Positions 23,590 through 34,035 of a stretch of 64,000 bases of DNA are shown piece after piece. The DNA lies in assembly GCA_004151065.3 (NCBI GenBank), contig NWUY0303637657.1, forward strand, positions 34,096 through 98,095, read 5' to 3'. The number at the start of each line of letters is the position of its first letter. Position 1 is the first letter of the stretch. The notes beneath the pieces are model-generated. The model did no database searches, was not told the origin of the DNA, and was given only the letters and a program-made list of their open reading frames with translations. The translations under genes and the position numbers were made by a program. The DNA is from Larix sibirica (Eukaryota > Streptophyta > Pinopsida > Pinales > Pinaceae).

Positions 23590-24100
23590 TTGGCCAGAAG
23601 CAGATCTAAACCGAAAGCAGACATGGAACTGATCTCCATCGTGCCAGGAAACGACTCACAAAAGCATACATTTATCAATATCAAGGACACATATAGATTC
23701 ATAAATGGCATGAATACACATCTAATCCTCTATGTATATCAGTGCTTCCAGTGGTGTGTGAACCATTGTGTCAAGCAGATTATGAAAAATATGCTGCTAT
23801 AACAAGAGAACAATCAAACTCATTATGCAATCAAGGAAAGCAATCCACCAACACTCCTTTTCACAACTTGTCTCTCAATCACGATGTGCGACACGCGCTC
23901 GAAGACTCTGCGCACACCAGGGAGAATACATCATGACAAGAACCTCAATCTATCCATCCCAGTTCAGGAGTTTTTTCACCGTTGTCTCAAGATGCTAAAG
24001 GATCCATCCGTGACTGAAAAGATCATAAGTATTTTTACCCAATGTCTAGACCCTACCAATTAACTTATTTAAGCACCACTACCAGAATGGGGAGTGCAAC
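23590..24100 (+). pseudogene. Upstream region of plus-strand gypsy element
   Basis: Broken frames precede the protease. Near 23937-24060 one frame reads LNLSIPVQEFFHRCLKMLKD followed by a hydrophobic helix-like stretch ending near TQCLD. This matches VNPLNNFLQSCLDLLKD at 35.9 kb on the minus strand, the equivalent position in the second copy. The start of the element cannot be located. Frames at 23590-23936 have no recognisable domain. Confidence 0.5.
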
Positions 24101-24142
24101 AGGTGCACATTAAAAAAAAACTAATTGGGAACTCAAGTTCAG

Positions 24143-24530
24143 AGCAGAAATAGGAAACAATGAGATGGATTATGTCATTTTATATTTAGGGTATGATTTC
24201 AATATACTTACCAAGAAGTCATGGGAACAGATGGGAAATCCTAAGTTAGTATGGTCACCAATTCAACTGCGAATGGAAAATAATTACAAAATATACCCAA
24301 TAGGAATACTAGAATAGGTTGATGTCAATTTGGATGGAGTTCGGAGCAAGCACTGCAGACTTTTAATTCATTAAGATAGTGGATGAGACTGATCCTTACC
24401 CAGCCCTGCTAGGCATCGATTGGGCCTTTGACAACAACTCTATTTTAGATCTGAAACATGGTAAAATTACATTTGAATCTGAGGCAATCAGATTAGTAGC
24501 TCCTTTGGATCCCAGGTAAGGATAAAGATA
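24143..24530 (+). pseudogene. Retroviral-type aspartic protease, gypsy copy 1
   Basis: In one frame the sequence reads EIGNNEMDYVILYLGYDFN and then ILTKKSWEQMG. This aligns with IILDLGSDVNVITKQTWENMG in the second copy at 35.7 kb. The expected catalytic Asp of DLGSDVN is Tyr here (YLGYDFN), so this copy is inactive even apart from its stops. A second block, IVDETDPYPALLGIDWAFDN, through to VAPLDP and RYTEPV, matches IVDHTNPYPALLGIEWALDN to RYTEPV in the other copy. Several in-frame stops interrupt it. The gag-like domain follows directly in the same frame. Confidence 0.75.
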
Positions 24531-24559
24531 TACAGAGCCAGTCATGGATTATTTTAATA

Positions 24560-25200
24560 GTGAAGCAATCGGTGAACTCTACAATGTTACGGCTAGGAGG
24601 GAAGACTACGTTAATCCCACGGTGGATGGAGAACTCAGGTGGCGAAGTATTTTCTCCTACGACACAGATTCAGACGATGCACTGGACCGATGGTAGAATC
24701 GGTTACATGAAGTGTCTACCAGAAGATGCGCGCGTGTGACCAAATATGTGTGCTGGATAAGAACAGAGATCTGTCAGTTACCCCACTTTGATGCAACAGT
24801 AATGCTAGAAGAGTTTGTAGAGCAGATGGAGGATAGAGTGCCAGAACACCAGTGTTTGCAAGCATTGGATGTCGCACTTAAAGGAACCCCCGCGCACTGG
24901 TGGGTCACACATAAAGCAGAAGTTGGGACTTGGACTCAAGTCACCGAACTACTGCACAGCAGGTTCACAAGCTCCTCCGATTTACTTAAATACAGATATC
25001 AAGGCACAGAAGACCTAGAGGAGCATTTCTCTCTCTGCGCGGAGGTATGAACAGCACAGCAGCTACCAACCCAAACATCGGGTGCATAGATTTGTGCACA
25101 CCCTAAAAATGATTCCTAGGAGTTTATATGTTCAACAAGAGACCAGACGCTGTACCAACACATGGGATCGGGTGACAGCAGATTTTGTGGGCACATTCGT
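24560..25200 (+). pseudogene. Gag (capsid-like) domain located after the protease, gypsy copy 1
   Basis: After RYTEPV the frame continues through NVTARREDYVNPTVDGELRW, the phrase NRLHEVSTRRCA and a block that is plainly the retrotransposon gag domain: ALDVALKGTPAHWWVTHKA followed by WTQVTELLHSRF. The usual pattern is AL..L.G.A..WW......W..L...F..RF. It continues as HRFVHTLKMIPRSLYVQQ, equivalent to HMFVRTLDTIPINWYVQL in copy 2. The gag domain normally assembles the particle and is encoded before the protease. Here it lies between protease and RT, as in the second copy. One stop at about 24694 and a frame change near 25050 break it. Confidence 0.75.
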
Positions 25201-25607
25201 TTCCATCTCAGAAGGTTCTACAAATTGCTCCAGCTGGGAAATGACTACTGTAATACAGCGCATTAGGGACATAACGTTTCATCCAACACAGCCAGTGCGC
25301 GTGCAGGAGGTATCCGTCTGCACATACCACAGAGAGCAACACAAAGTGCAACAACCCACGCACTGTTGGAAAATTGACGAAGCGGCAGAGGAGGATGCGC
25401 GACCTTCATTTTTTGAGGAGAAAGGAGGATGCCACGCGATTGAGGGTGCAACAACCAGCCCCTCTGCGCCAGATTATACTAAACCCATTAAGACAAGAAA
25501 GCACAATATTTCCTCTGATACGAACCCAAAAATGGCAATCATAGGAGACTACTGGGATGAGGATACGGTCAATCAGGTTGTGGATTTACTAAAAGAATAC
25601 CAAAGCA
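25200..25607 (+). pseudogene. Linker and first residues of reverse transcriptase, gypsy copy 1
   Basis: An open stretch ends in TRKHNISSDTNPK, the phrase IGDYWDEDTVNQVVDLLKEY and Q. This is the lead-in to a gypsy RT, where DLF and the K..EMKGI block should follow. It corresponds to TRKVNIGSESEPKFANIG and LTDLLHEYQDLF in copy 2. The similarity stops abruptly at about 25605, before any RT catalytic motif. The remaining codons to 25672 are unrelated sequence. The element is therefore truncated on its 3' side. No RNase H, integrase or LTR was found. Confidence 0.65.
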
Positions 25608-25672
25608 GCAACACGTCTAGCTATTTATTGTATGGCTCGTGGTTCAGGCCCTTCCCTTTCCTTTATTCCTAG

Positions 25673-25990
25673 AAGACTAAAGCCCCTCCCTACTGGCTCT
25701 ATCCCGTTGTTCCCTCCCCGAGGTTTAGTTATTGGCTTCCGGGGAAGGTTGTAACACTGTCTGTTGCATCCTCTGCGATCATCCTATGGGTGCGATTTTC
25801 ACCCTAAAATTGTGAATCAACGTAAGTAACAATGGAACCAATCACATTCTCTCTAGCTAACTTAACTAGGCTTTCACCACCTTACTAAGGCTAATCACTT
25901 ACCCTACTGGCTTATATTACGCTTGAACTCTAAGTCCGGATGTAGACACCCACCGTAAGGCGGGGCACTCAAAGTCTAAAATTGCTAGTG
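25673..25990. other. Non-coding DNA, nothing recognised
   Basis: The tract after the broken retroelement holds no recognisable gene. Confidence 0.4.
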
Positions 25991-26350
25991 TCCATGCCAA
26001 TTCTTGCCGATAGTCAATAGTCCATGATGCCAGGAGTCTTAGTTGATCCAGGAGTATTTGCTAGTCATTTACAGTAGTCAGTGTAAGAGCTAGAAGGTGC
26101 AGCAAATAGCTATAGTCCGTGCGATAAAACCCCGCGTCAGTGCAACTAGAACCTATGTCAATGCATGAAGAAGCTCTGGTCGATGCATTCATGCATGAAT
26201 GAAGGAAGTCAGCTCTTGTCAGTTCAGCTTGTCATTTCTAGTCTCATTGATTTAAGCTCTAGTCAGTGCCGCCAAGTAATCAGTGTAACCAGTCATAGCC
26301 AACCGGTCATTCCCCGTAGCAGCAGCCCTCGAACTAGACCGATACGACCT
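25991..26350. repeat. Degenerate AGTCAGTG/AGCTCT repeat zone
   Basis: Phrases such as AGTCCATG, TAGTCAGTGTAAGAGC, AGCTCTGGTC, GTCAGTGC, AGCTCTTGTCAG, AGCTCTAGTCAGTGC and CAGTGTAACCAGTCATAG recur every 15-40 bp. It contains a small palindrome, CATTCATGCATGAATG, at about 26185. No coding frame is shared by the units. Confidence 0.45.
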
Positions 26351-27950
26351 TGGGGACATTTACCTGGGCTAGATCGAAGGAATGAAAATATTACATACAT
26401 TAATTTGCAAGAGGTAGGCTCGCCAGTCATACATAGCCAATGACATTCTGTCATTACCAGGAGACCTAACCAGGGGACTATACCCCTCGAACCTCGAACC
26501 TCAACCCAATACTTCTATCTACTAATACTATATACCTGGACCTTTACTTGATACACTCTCTACCTATATCCTCTTTTCATTTCCTATTATTAGTGCAACC
26601 GGGACTCACCACCCATAAGTAGTGCATTGGGCTACGGACGCCTCTGCTTAAAATGCTGTACTCTAAGTCTCAAGTGCTAGTGGTGTTGCCCATAGAACTT
26701 ATCCGTAGTTCTAATTAGCTGTAATAATTAGAATAATAAGTTTTACCCTCATTCATTCCCGGTCTATGCAAGTAAGCCGTAATGGTCCCCAGTTGGGAGC
26801 AATTAAATAAAAACGCTAGTTGATGCTTTCATCTACTAAAGTCAGGTGCCAATGCCGAATCTGGGCAATGCTAATCCATTTGATTGAATCAGAGAAATAT
26901 ACGTCGCCATACATAGAGAATATAATTTCATTTGCCTGCCTGCAGAAGAGCTAGAACCCTCTTATTCTCATCAGCCAGCAATACAAGTGAGAGCCATAGC
27001 AGAGTTGCTCAATTCAATGGGACACACATTTGCCGTCCCCTCCACCCATGAAGGAACGCAAAAAGACAGACAGGCCAGAGAGGGAGGAAGGATAACAAAC
27101 CAGATGGAGCAACAAGAGCAGAGGTTTTGACTTAACCCGTTGCCTAAGCTTCTACTGCCACCTGCCTTATTATATGGGGAAATTATCTGAAATGCATTAA
27201 ATAAGCTATTTGCAAAAAAGAAAAAGAAAGTTCTGGAACCCGGATGAAACCCGCTCTGTGACCACCTAAAGAAACACCCGCGTACTTAGGGGATAGATAG
27301 AAACAGTCTTTTGATAGGGGTGGTCCCACATCACATGATACCCATTAAATCCATACCCCCCGGTCAATACATACCCGAGATAAGGTCCCCAGCGTTTCCA
27401 CCTGAAGAGAAGATATTTAGCCATGGAGACGTACAGAAGTCCACCCAGGATTGAGGAGCGAGACCCCTCAGCTAAGCAATGTACCGGGGAAGGGGGGAAT
27501 TACAGAGTTATAGGAAGGGGGATGGAGCTATGGAGAGATAGATTTTTGAAATATAAAAAAAAGAGAAAAAATAGAGTGGGCAAGTTCAACTATTTCCGAG
27601 GTACGAGGGAATACACCGAAGGGTCGTATAGATGCGATATTAAAGGAATGGGAATTTCATTCCCATAATCTCATGCAAGAACTAAACCTATACCTTTGGA
27701 GGATAGGAACTGACAACTCCCTGTCGGTCGTCAAGCTATAGATAAACTCCCCTATTGGGTCGTCACACTAAAGTAAATTTACCATAGTCTAACAATATGA
27801 TTTTCTCTTAGGCGAAGCAAAGCGTGAACAGTTATTGTATTTTCTACGCTATATTGGGGTATATTTCCGTATATAAAAAGCTGTTGTAACTCATTATTGA
27901 AGATGATGTATAGATAGACGTAAATAAATTAGCATTCGATCAATGTATAT
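26351..27950. other. Gene-free stretch
   Basis: An 81-codon frame at 27423-27668 (basic, rich in Arg, Lys and Tyr) begins with ATG but has no recognisable domain. Its last quarter overlaps the dispersed CCGAGGTACGAGGG (27596) and AAGGGTCGTATAGATGCGAT motifs, so it is probably chance. Nothing else could be recognised. Confidence 0.4.
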
Positions 27951-30900
27951 ATTATTATGGCTTTCACTGGGTAAAAGTTAATCGTGTAGATAAGCGATAT
28001 CGGCTGTATGACACAGCAAGGACGTATATATGCAATATCATTTGCATGGGCTTGATCTACTACTATAGCAGCAAATTTGAACTGAGGAATAAGGGTAACT
28101 TATTCAGAGCAGAATAGTTATTACCACTATATTATATGTGCAAGTATAGAGGAAGTATAGAGCTATAATATAGGGTATAGGTTGGTTAGAGGGCCAAGGG
28201 CACAGAGGTGTAGGAGGTAGACCCAATAGCTGCTGCAGCAGATAGTTAACATAGCCTTATTCATAGATTCATAATTCATAGATTCATAGATTCATAGTTT
28301 ATGTATAGGAGCATAGTATTCATTTGGCAAGGACGTATCAATGCTATCGTATGTGAAAACGTCTAGATGCAACTAGGTGTTCATATATGTGATAGTGACT
28401 TTACTTTTGTGAAATGTAGTTTTGGAACATTACAATGAAATAATTCCCTCGTACCTAATAAAAGGCCCTACGGGGTCGTAGATATGCCATACTATGTTTC
28501 AACTGTTGATCGGACTACGTGTAGAAGAAAGTAAAGCCCTAGGCGGGAATATTTATGTGAGAACGTCTAGATGGCAATATATTAAATTATTGACACTTAT
28601 AAACTACTAATGCTAATTAGAACTAGTGCGCTATATACCCAACTATACTTTTAGATTACTTGCCTTTGTTTGAGGACATCTTATCCTGGTACTGATATTT
28701 TATTTGGCAAGGACGTCTCCATGGCGATATCACATCATAATTAACATGATTTAACATATACGGAACTAGAGTTACTTGGTTGGTGGTAGATCAACAAGTG
28801 TGAAACGTATAGATATAGTTTTGACCTGCCCCATAGCTGCTGCCCAGTTCATCGCTTTAGCAGCTCATGGTTGATCACAATTACCACCAGGCCGACATGA
28901 CCAGGGAGATAAGGGCTTATTGAGACTTGCCTACAGGTCCATAACATGTTCTTCTGCAAGGACTACTTCTCCATGCTGATATCGTAATTAATAATTAATA
29001 GGTGGGTTGTAGTAGTAGGACTGCTATGAGGTCTGCGGACAAGAAGGTAAAACGTCTATATGTTTATATCATATAGTAACACGTCTATATGCATGCAATT
29101 CTCACTATGGCAAGTAGTTTTTATTCTTCCGCGTAAGTTATCTATTTAGTCCCATGCCTGAAGCAGCTGTATTAGACCAGTATGAGTTATTAGTTCATAT
29201 GGACTGGCTTATGTGTCTCTGTAGTACCGGCATTTGGATCACCTCTTTGGCTTCAGCCTTACTATATTATTGGCTTCGGTCGGATTGTTGTGCATATCAG
29301 GCTAGGTTTCCCAACTAGCTAGGTATTCTTCTTATCCTATGAAGAATGGAGACACTACTTTGGATGGAGTAAGAGTTGCAGGTTGTAGTAGGTAAAGCTG
29401 CTATGGGCGAGATGTCTGCGAGGAGTTAGTCGTTAGTATGAGGTTTCCAAGGCAAGGTCTTCTCCATGGATGCAAGTATCATATGTAATCTAGTAGAATT
29501 AGATCCGGGGAACAACGTACGTATCTATGCGATTCTAAGTTCACGTAGCCAGTATAGGTAGATATGCAATTGAAACCTGTTTATTTAAGAAGCCAGGTAA
29601 ACTTCAGATAGAGTCTCACCCATTGAACTACTTCTGCTGCACTACGGCGAGAAAGGGTTGAAAGCAAGCTAATTTTTGTTCACATTGTCCCGTTCTAGAA
29701 AAACTTATCCATGCAATTATAAGTTCACTATGCTGCCAGTATCATAGGCAAGGTTCTAAGCTCTCTCTTCCGGCATGTCAGCTATGGAAGGTCTGGGTGC
29801 AGCAAAGGCATACCAGCCACAGAGAAACGAACTCCAAGGGTATAGTTCATTACAGAGAATCTCCTTTTTTGATCCCAGATAGCTTAGTTTTCATCGGGCT
29901 ATAGCAGACTGGGGCTAGACAAGGTCAATGTATCCATGCAATTAGAGGATATGTTAATATGCCAGTATAGCATGTTAAAAACCTAGATATGCAATTGAAA
30001 CCTGCCCCATAGCAGTTCCACTTAGTTAGATATGCCCGTAGTATTGTATGTGAAAGCCAGTATTGTATGTTAAAACTTTATAACAATATCGTACGTGAAA
30101 TGATTTATCTGGTTCAACTGGAAGTAGTGCATCATCATGGGCTTATACGGCTCTAGCAGCAGCAGCTCCGGTAGGAGGCACCCGCCCAATAGCAGCATAG
30201 TTTCATGTGTCAATGGACCCTGGCAATGGACAAGAAGGTAAACTTCTCGATGCCAATATAGTACATTCAAACTTATCCATTCCAATATTGTATAGTAACA
30301 TTTTGGGGTAGTAGGTCAGGTTCATGGCAAGTTCTGCAGGATGGTTCTCTATCGCCTAAACCTAAACGCCAAGGTCAACTTCCGGAATTGGCATTATGAC
30401 TAAATAAGAATCTCCAACCCCAAAAAAACCAGTCCCAGTATAGTATGTTAAACCCAGTATAGCATGTGAAAATCTATGCAAGTAGATATATGGTGATGTA
30501 GATATGGTTATATTTTATATGAACATGTCTATTAGGTGTTCAGCTGCTATGAGGTCTGCTGCAGCAGGTTAGGTTTCCCAGCTAGCTAGGTCTTAGGCGA
30601 TCTCGTCTAGGAACACTAGTATGAACTACCCTAAGTAGAGTAGAAACCAAGTGGATATGGCAGCAGTATCAGTAGTCCCTGTGACATTTACCTGTAGTCC
30701 CTGTGAATAGGCCCTTCCAAGTAAGTGGTGGCAACGACCTCCTGGGATGTGATGGTGGAGTTCACCTGCACTAACCATTTTGATGTTAAAACGTCTATAT
30801 GGCAACAGCATCTGTTAAAGCCAATAGAGTATGTGAAAACTTATCCATATCCAGCGATCAGCTATGTGAGGTGGAGAATAAAGAGGTGGGTGTCGAAGAA

Positions 30901-31080
30901 TATGGTTCCATATAGGTTTTGTAAACGTCCATATGCAACATCATATATTAACCTGTAGATATGCGTTTTAAGCCTGAGCATATTATTCACTTGTTCTTCT
31001 GCGGACAAGGTAAAACGTATGTATGCGACATAATATAGGGAAATAAATTAATATCTATGCTTGGGGACCATCCGGTTGCC
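27951..31080 (+). repeat. Cluster of the dispersed 29-bp motif
   Basis: About 3 kb in which variants of one motif recur at least fifteen times on the plus strand. The approximate form is GGCAAGGACGT or GGTAAAACGT, then CTATATGC, then (A/G)ATATCATATG, then TTAA. Clear copies start near 28019, 28325, 28359, 28545, 28706, 29053, 29082, 29445, 29935, 30236, 30785, 30915 and 31004. Dimers repeat every 26-29 bp. Between copies other phrases recur, such as AGCTGCTATGAGGTCTGC, GCCAGTATAGCATG and GAAACCTGCCCCATAG. No reading frame is preserved, so it acts, if at all, as DNA or RNA structure. An ATTCATAG tandem run (28259-28300) lies inside. Confidence 0.6.
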
Positions 31081-31287
31081 CAATCACTGAGTGTTATTCA
31101 AACCATAGCAGTACCAGATCAGAAACCAAACCTACAGCCAGCCCAGATCAGAAACCAAAACTACTTTCCTTCCTTGGCAGTACCAGATCAGGGACCTACC
31201 TACGTATAAAATCATTTACAGACAGCACGCAGGGTTTTTTATTATATTTCTTATTTATTTCCCGGGACAGAGCCTGCTTATCTCCTT
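31081..31287. repeat. Short CCAGATCAGAAACC repeats
   Basis: GTACCAGATCAGAAACCAAA, GCCCAGATCAGAAACCAAA and GTACCAGATCAGGGACCTA follow one another between about 31110 and 31200. They form three diverged copies of a 35-60 bp unit. Confidence 0.6.
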
Positions 31288-31342
31288 GGGTAGAGTGGTT
31301 TAAAGCGCAAATTGTGGTTTTCTACGGTCTGAATCCCACCTG
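31288..31342 (+). pseudogene. Decayed tRNA-Tyr (GUA)-like sequence
   Basis: GGGTAGAGTGGTTTAAAGCG matches the start of the D-arm of plant mitochondrial tRNA-Tyr (roughly GAGTGG..TTAAAAGCG). GGTTTTCTACG matches its long variable arm, and GGTCTGAATCCCACC resembles the T-arm (GGTTCGAATCC). The anticodon arm has been reduced to CAAATTGT, so the GTA anticodon and its stem are lost. The acceptor ends do not pair well. Class II tRNAs with this variable arm are distinctive, which is why Tyr is preferred over Ser or Leu. It cannot function. The identification is from memory of the plant mitochondrial gene. Confidence 0.5.
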
Positions 31343-32696
31343 ATCTTCGCTAAGGTAGGTGTGATCGCTATTGTTGGGATAACACACACAAGTTTCTATC
31401 ATTTTGGCTATTGTTTGTTGGCAGGCTCAGTTGGCATCAACCGGTCCCGCCATACCCCAACCGCATGAATTATGTCGGCCCAGGGATTGGTCCAGCAGGT
31501 GAGGAAGTCACGGAGTTACTTCCCAGCTATTTTCATATATCTCCTATCCACCTTGCCCTCCTCCTGAAGTACTTTCTCTTTGTTTTATTCCATCCATTAA
31601 GTTACTGGTTGTAGTCAGGGGGGTATTTTTCATTTCATATATATAGAGTAGATATATTATTAATTCTAGATATTATATAATATAGAATAGATCTAGAACG
31701 TCTTTTTTCTTTTTTATTGATCCGGCAGGCACGCTTCGTTGTTATTTATATATAGTGGTCCGTGAGTACTGAAATGAGGAGCACTCATCACTCACTCTAG
31801 CAGCACAAATAGTATAGGGGAGCAAGACCTATAGAGGTGGTGGAGTTCTAACCGAATTAAACCCGTTATTTGAGTGGGCGATAGTTCAGTAGGGCTGTTG
31901 TTCGGCCTTATAGGGCTAATTTACCTAATAGGTGTTTCGGGCTGTGCTTTTTATAGAGTATTTACCTCCCAAGGCTCTGCTGTGTGGGGTGACTTTTTAC
32001 CCCCTTAGTTTTCCAGGTGCCTTAAAAGCATTCCATCTACTGGGTTGTTGTTCCCTTGAACCAGTGCCATTTCCTCACCCTCCGAAGTCAGGTGAGCCAT
32101 TTCCTCGTGTTTTTTAGATATCCGCATCCCTATTTCTTATTGAAGGGAGACTGTCTTCATAGTGGTTTACTCATAAACCCATGGCTCCTATCTGTTATCA
32201 TTGAAGCCCATGAGTAGATATATAAAAGGAGGTGGTGCTCTAAGCCTTGCCTTTTTAGCCGGAAAGCTTGGGACTACTTATTGCTCTCATAAGATGACTA
32301 ACTGTTGGAGGATTTAATAACTAAACTAGTATATCATTAATAGAAGGAAGAGTCTAATTATTTCCTTTCTATTTTTTATTTACTAAGTTCAGTATAAGTA
32401 TAGTATAAGATCCTCATATTGGTGGAGAAGATGTTCATTAAATCTCCACTTAGACCTCATTAAATTCAGGTAGATTAAATCAAATAATAGAGAAACCCCC
32501 TAAAATGCAGTTTTTTACGGCAAAAAGCTTTCTCAAATTTGGTAAACATTATCAGAACTAAAATCCAGGGGACAAACCAAACCCAGCACCTACATAGCCA
32601 TACCATGGTCCAGTCAATGTGCACTCTTTCTTGATAACTACGATGCAGGGATTGCAAATAACCCAATCATCACCGGGACCAAGGGGGCTTAGTCAC
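31343..32696. other. Gene-free stretch
   Basis: Contains a palindromic AT-rich zone (31640-31700, ATATTATATAATATAG) and short frames of 60-67 codons without recognisable domains. No RNA gene could be seen. Confidence 0.4.
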
Positions 32697-32699
32697 TAA

Positions 32700-33308
32700 T
32701 TAACACTGGTGGGAAGGGGCGACAGAATAGATTACCTAGCTATAGCAACAAGGAAAGCAGAGGACACGTACCTTAGTACCAACATGAAAAAACCTATATG
32801 GAACTATGTGCAGCAGAACACCACCTTAGGTATGCCTCTTCACATCCAGCGGAGTAGGTTCTTTGGCCTATTAGTTACTAGTAGCCTTTGTCTTTGCCAC
32901 CAACACACCCCTATCTCTTTTTAGCCCATATAAGCCCCGAACTTACAGATTGTACCGGACCATGGAAGCTATACCAATCATACAGGACAGATAACCACCA
33001 CGGATGAGCACATCATCTACAGAACACACTATGCAGAGAGATATACGTATAGAGGTTATTAAACTGCTTTCTATGAACCGACGACTTACAATCATCCCTT
33101 TGCTAGCTGGGAAGTAACTTCAACCTACCTTGATATGCTGGATATGCTGGGCGATATAGGCGATTGGAACCTCAACCAGCACCGTATTGGGATTGCATGG
33201 GCTAAAATATGGACCTCGCACGGAGCAAAAGTTACCCCCCCTAAGCAGATGAAATGCCAGCCCTTAAATGAAACGCCCTCCCTTACATTTCGGACCGGAC
33301 TTCATTAG
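32700..33308 (+). pseudogene. Unidentified decayed open frame
   Basis: One frame runs for 203 codons with only three internal stops (32922, 32928 and 33060). Its composition looks protein-like: blocks such as YRTHYAERYTYRGY, FYEPTTYNHPFASWEV and LDMLGDIGDWNLNQHRIGIA contain many aromatic and charged residues. A short motif recurs in YLDMLDMLGDIGDW. The first ATG is 28 codons in (MKKPIWNYVQQ). I do not recognise the family. It could be a remnant of a retroelement or of a captured extrachromosomal or viral gene, but that is speculation. No conserved polymerase or capsid motif that I know is visible. Confidence 0.25.
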
Positions 33309-33669
33309 CACCCCCCCTTCAATATAACCCCTCTCCAATTTAAGGTCCTTACTTATCTAACAGATCCGACAACAAATTTATCGTTTTATATGAAAAGGGT
33401 GTAACCTTACTCAAAATTAGCGAATCACTAATTGTACTTCGCCGGGCGAGTCACTTAACATACCTCGATTCACAAACAGAATATATATAGTCGTTCCCCT
33501 TCCTTCCATCCATATTGCTTGGTATTTTTACGCTATCAATCGGCCATACATAAGCAGCTTTTCCAACCAGGTTACCAAGTTTTCTATTAACTCAGAAAGT
33601 AAGGACCTTTAGGTACTCCGATCAATACAATAGGAAAGGCTAGATTCCTCTGCTTCCTCACAGCCAGCG
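33309..33669. other. Non-coding DNA, nothing recognised
   Basis: C-rich start, then AT-rich. No gene could be recognised. Confidence 0.4.
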
Positions 33670-34035
33670 ATGATACATAAGACCCCAGCTGTAACAGAAT
33701 CTCTCAATGTGCATATGCATGGGGTAAAAGGCACCAATCTTATAAGGGGTCTTTTCTGGATGATAAAACCTATTCTAAAAGGTGAAATTCAAAACTCTCT
33801 AGATCGACTCAATAAGCATCTTAACTTAAATATGAGCAAGTCACTTAACCCGTTAGTTAAAGGCTGTCAAAATTGTCCTTCAGCTTCCACCAAAGACAAT
33901 TACATAACAGGCTGCCAATATGATATGATCACTCATTTGAAGTTCCTATTCAAACTAGAAGTCCAAATAAAAGATTCCAAGCCATTTAGCCAAAAGTATT
34001 TTTACCCATGCACACTGCTAGAAGATAATGAATAA
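33670..34035 (+). CDS. Hypothetical ORF, 121 codons
   Basis: An ATG-started frame of 121 codons, rich in Lys, Asn, Leu and Ser, with a small Cys cluster (GCQNCPS at about residues 67-73 and ITGCQYD at about 81-87). No family is recognised and there is no signal peptide or membrane segment. Its last few codons cross the junction at about 34033, where the minus-strand gypsy RT is cut off, so the C-terminus was fixed by that insertion or deletion. No ribosome-binding context can be judged in organelle DNA. It may be a chance frame. A phrase near its end, GTATTTTTACCCA, also occurs at 24026 upstream of the other gypsy copy, so part of it may derive from the same element. Confidence 0.2.
   Translation: MIHKTPAVTESLNVHMHGVKGTNLIRGLFWMIKPILKGEIQNSLDRLNKHLNLNMSKSLNPLVKGCQNCPSASTKDNYITGCQYDMITHLKFLFKLEVQIKDSKPFSQKYFYPCTLLEDNE

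Noticed and set aside
25263-25454. Minus-strand ORF inside gypsy copy 1
   Set aside because: Antisense shadow of the retroelement linker region.
29575-29645. Minus-strand tRNA-like phrase (GTAGTTCAATGGGTGAGAC)
   Set aside because: Only the D-arm resembles a tRNA. No anticodon or T-arm follows at the right distance.
27951-31080. CRISPR array (regular 29-bp repeats)
   Set aside because: Copies are strongly diverged, spacing is irregular or back-to-back, there are no unique spacers of constant length, and no cas-like genes are present.
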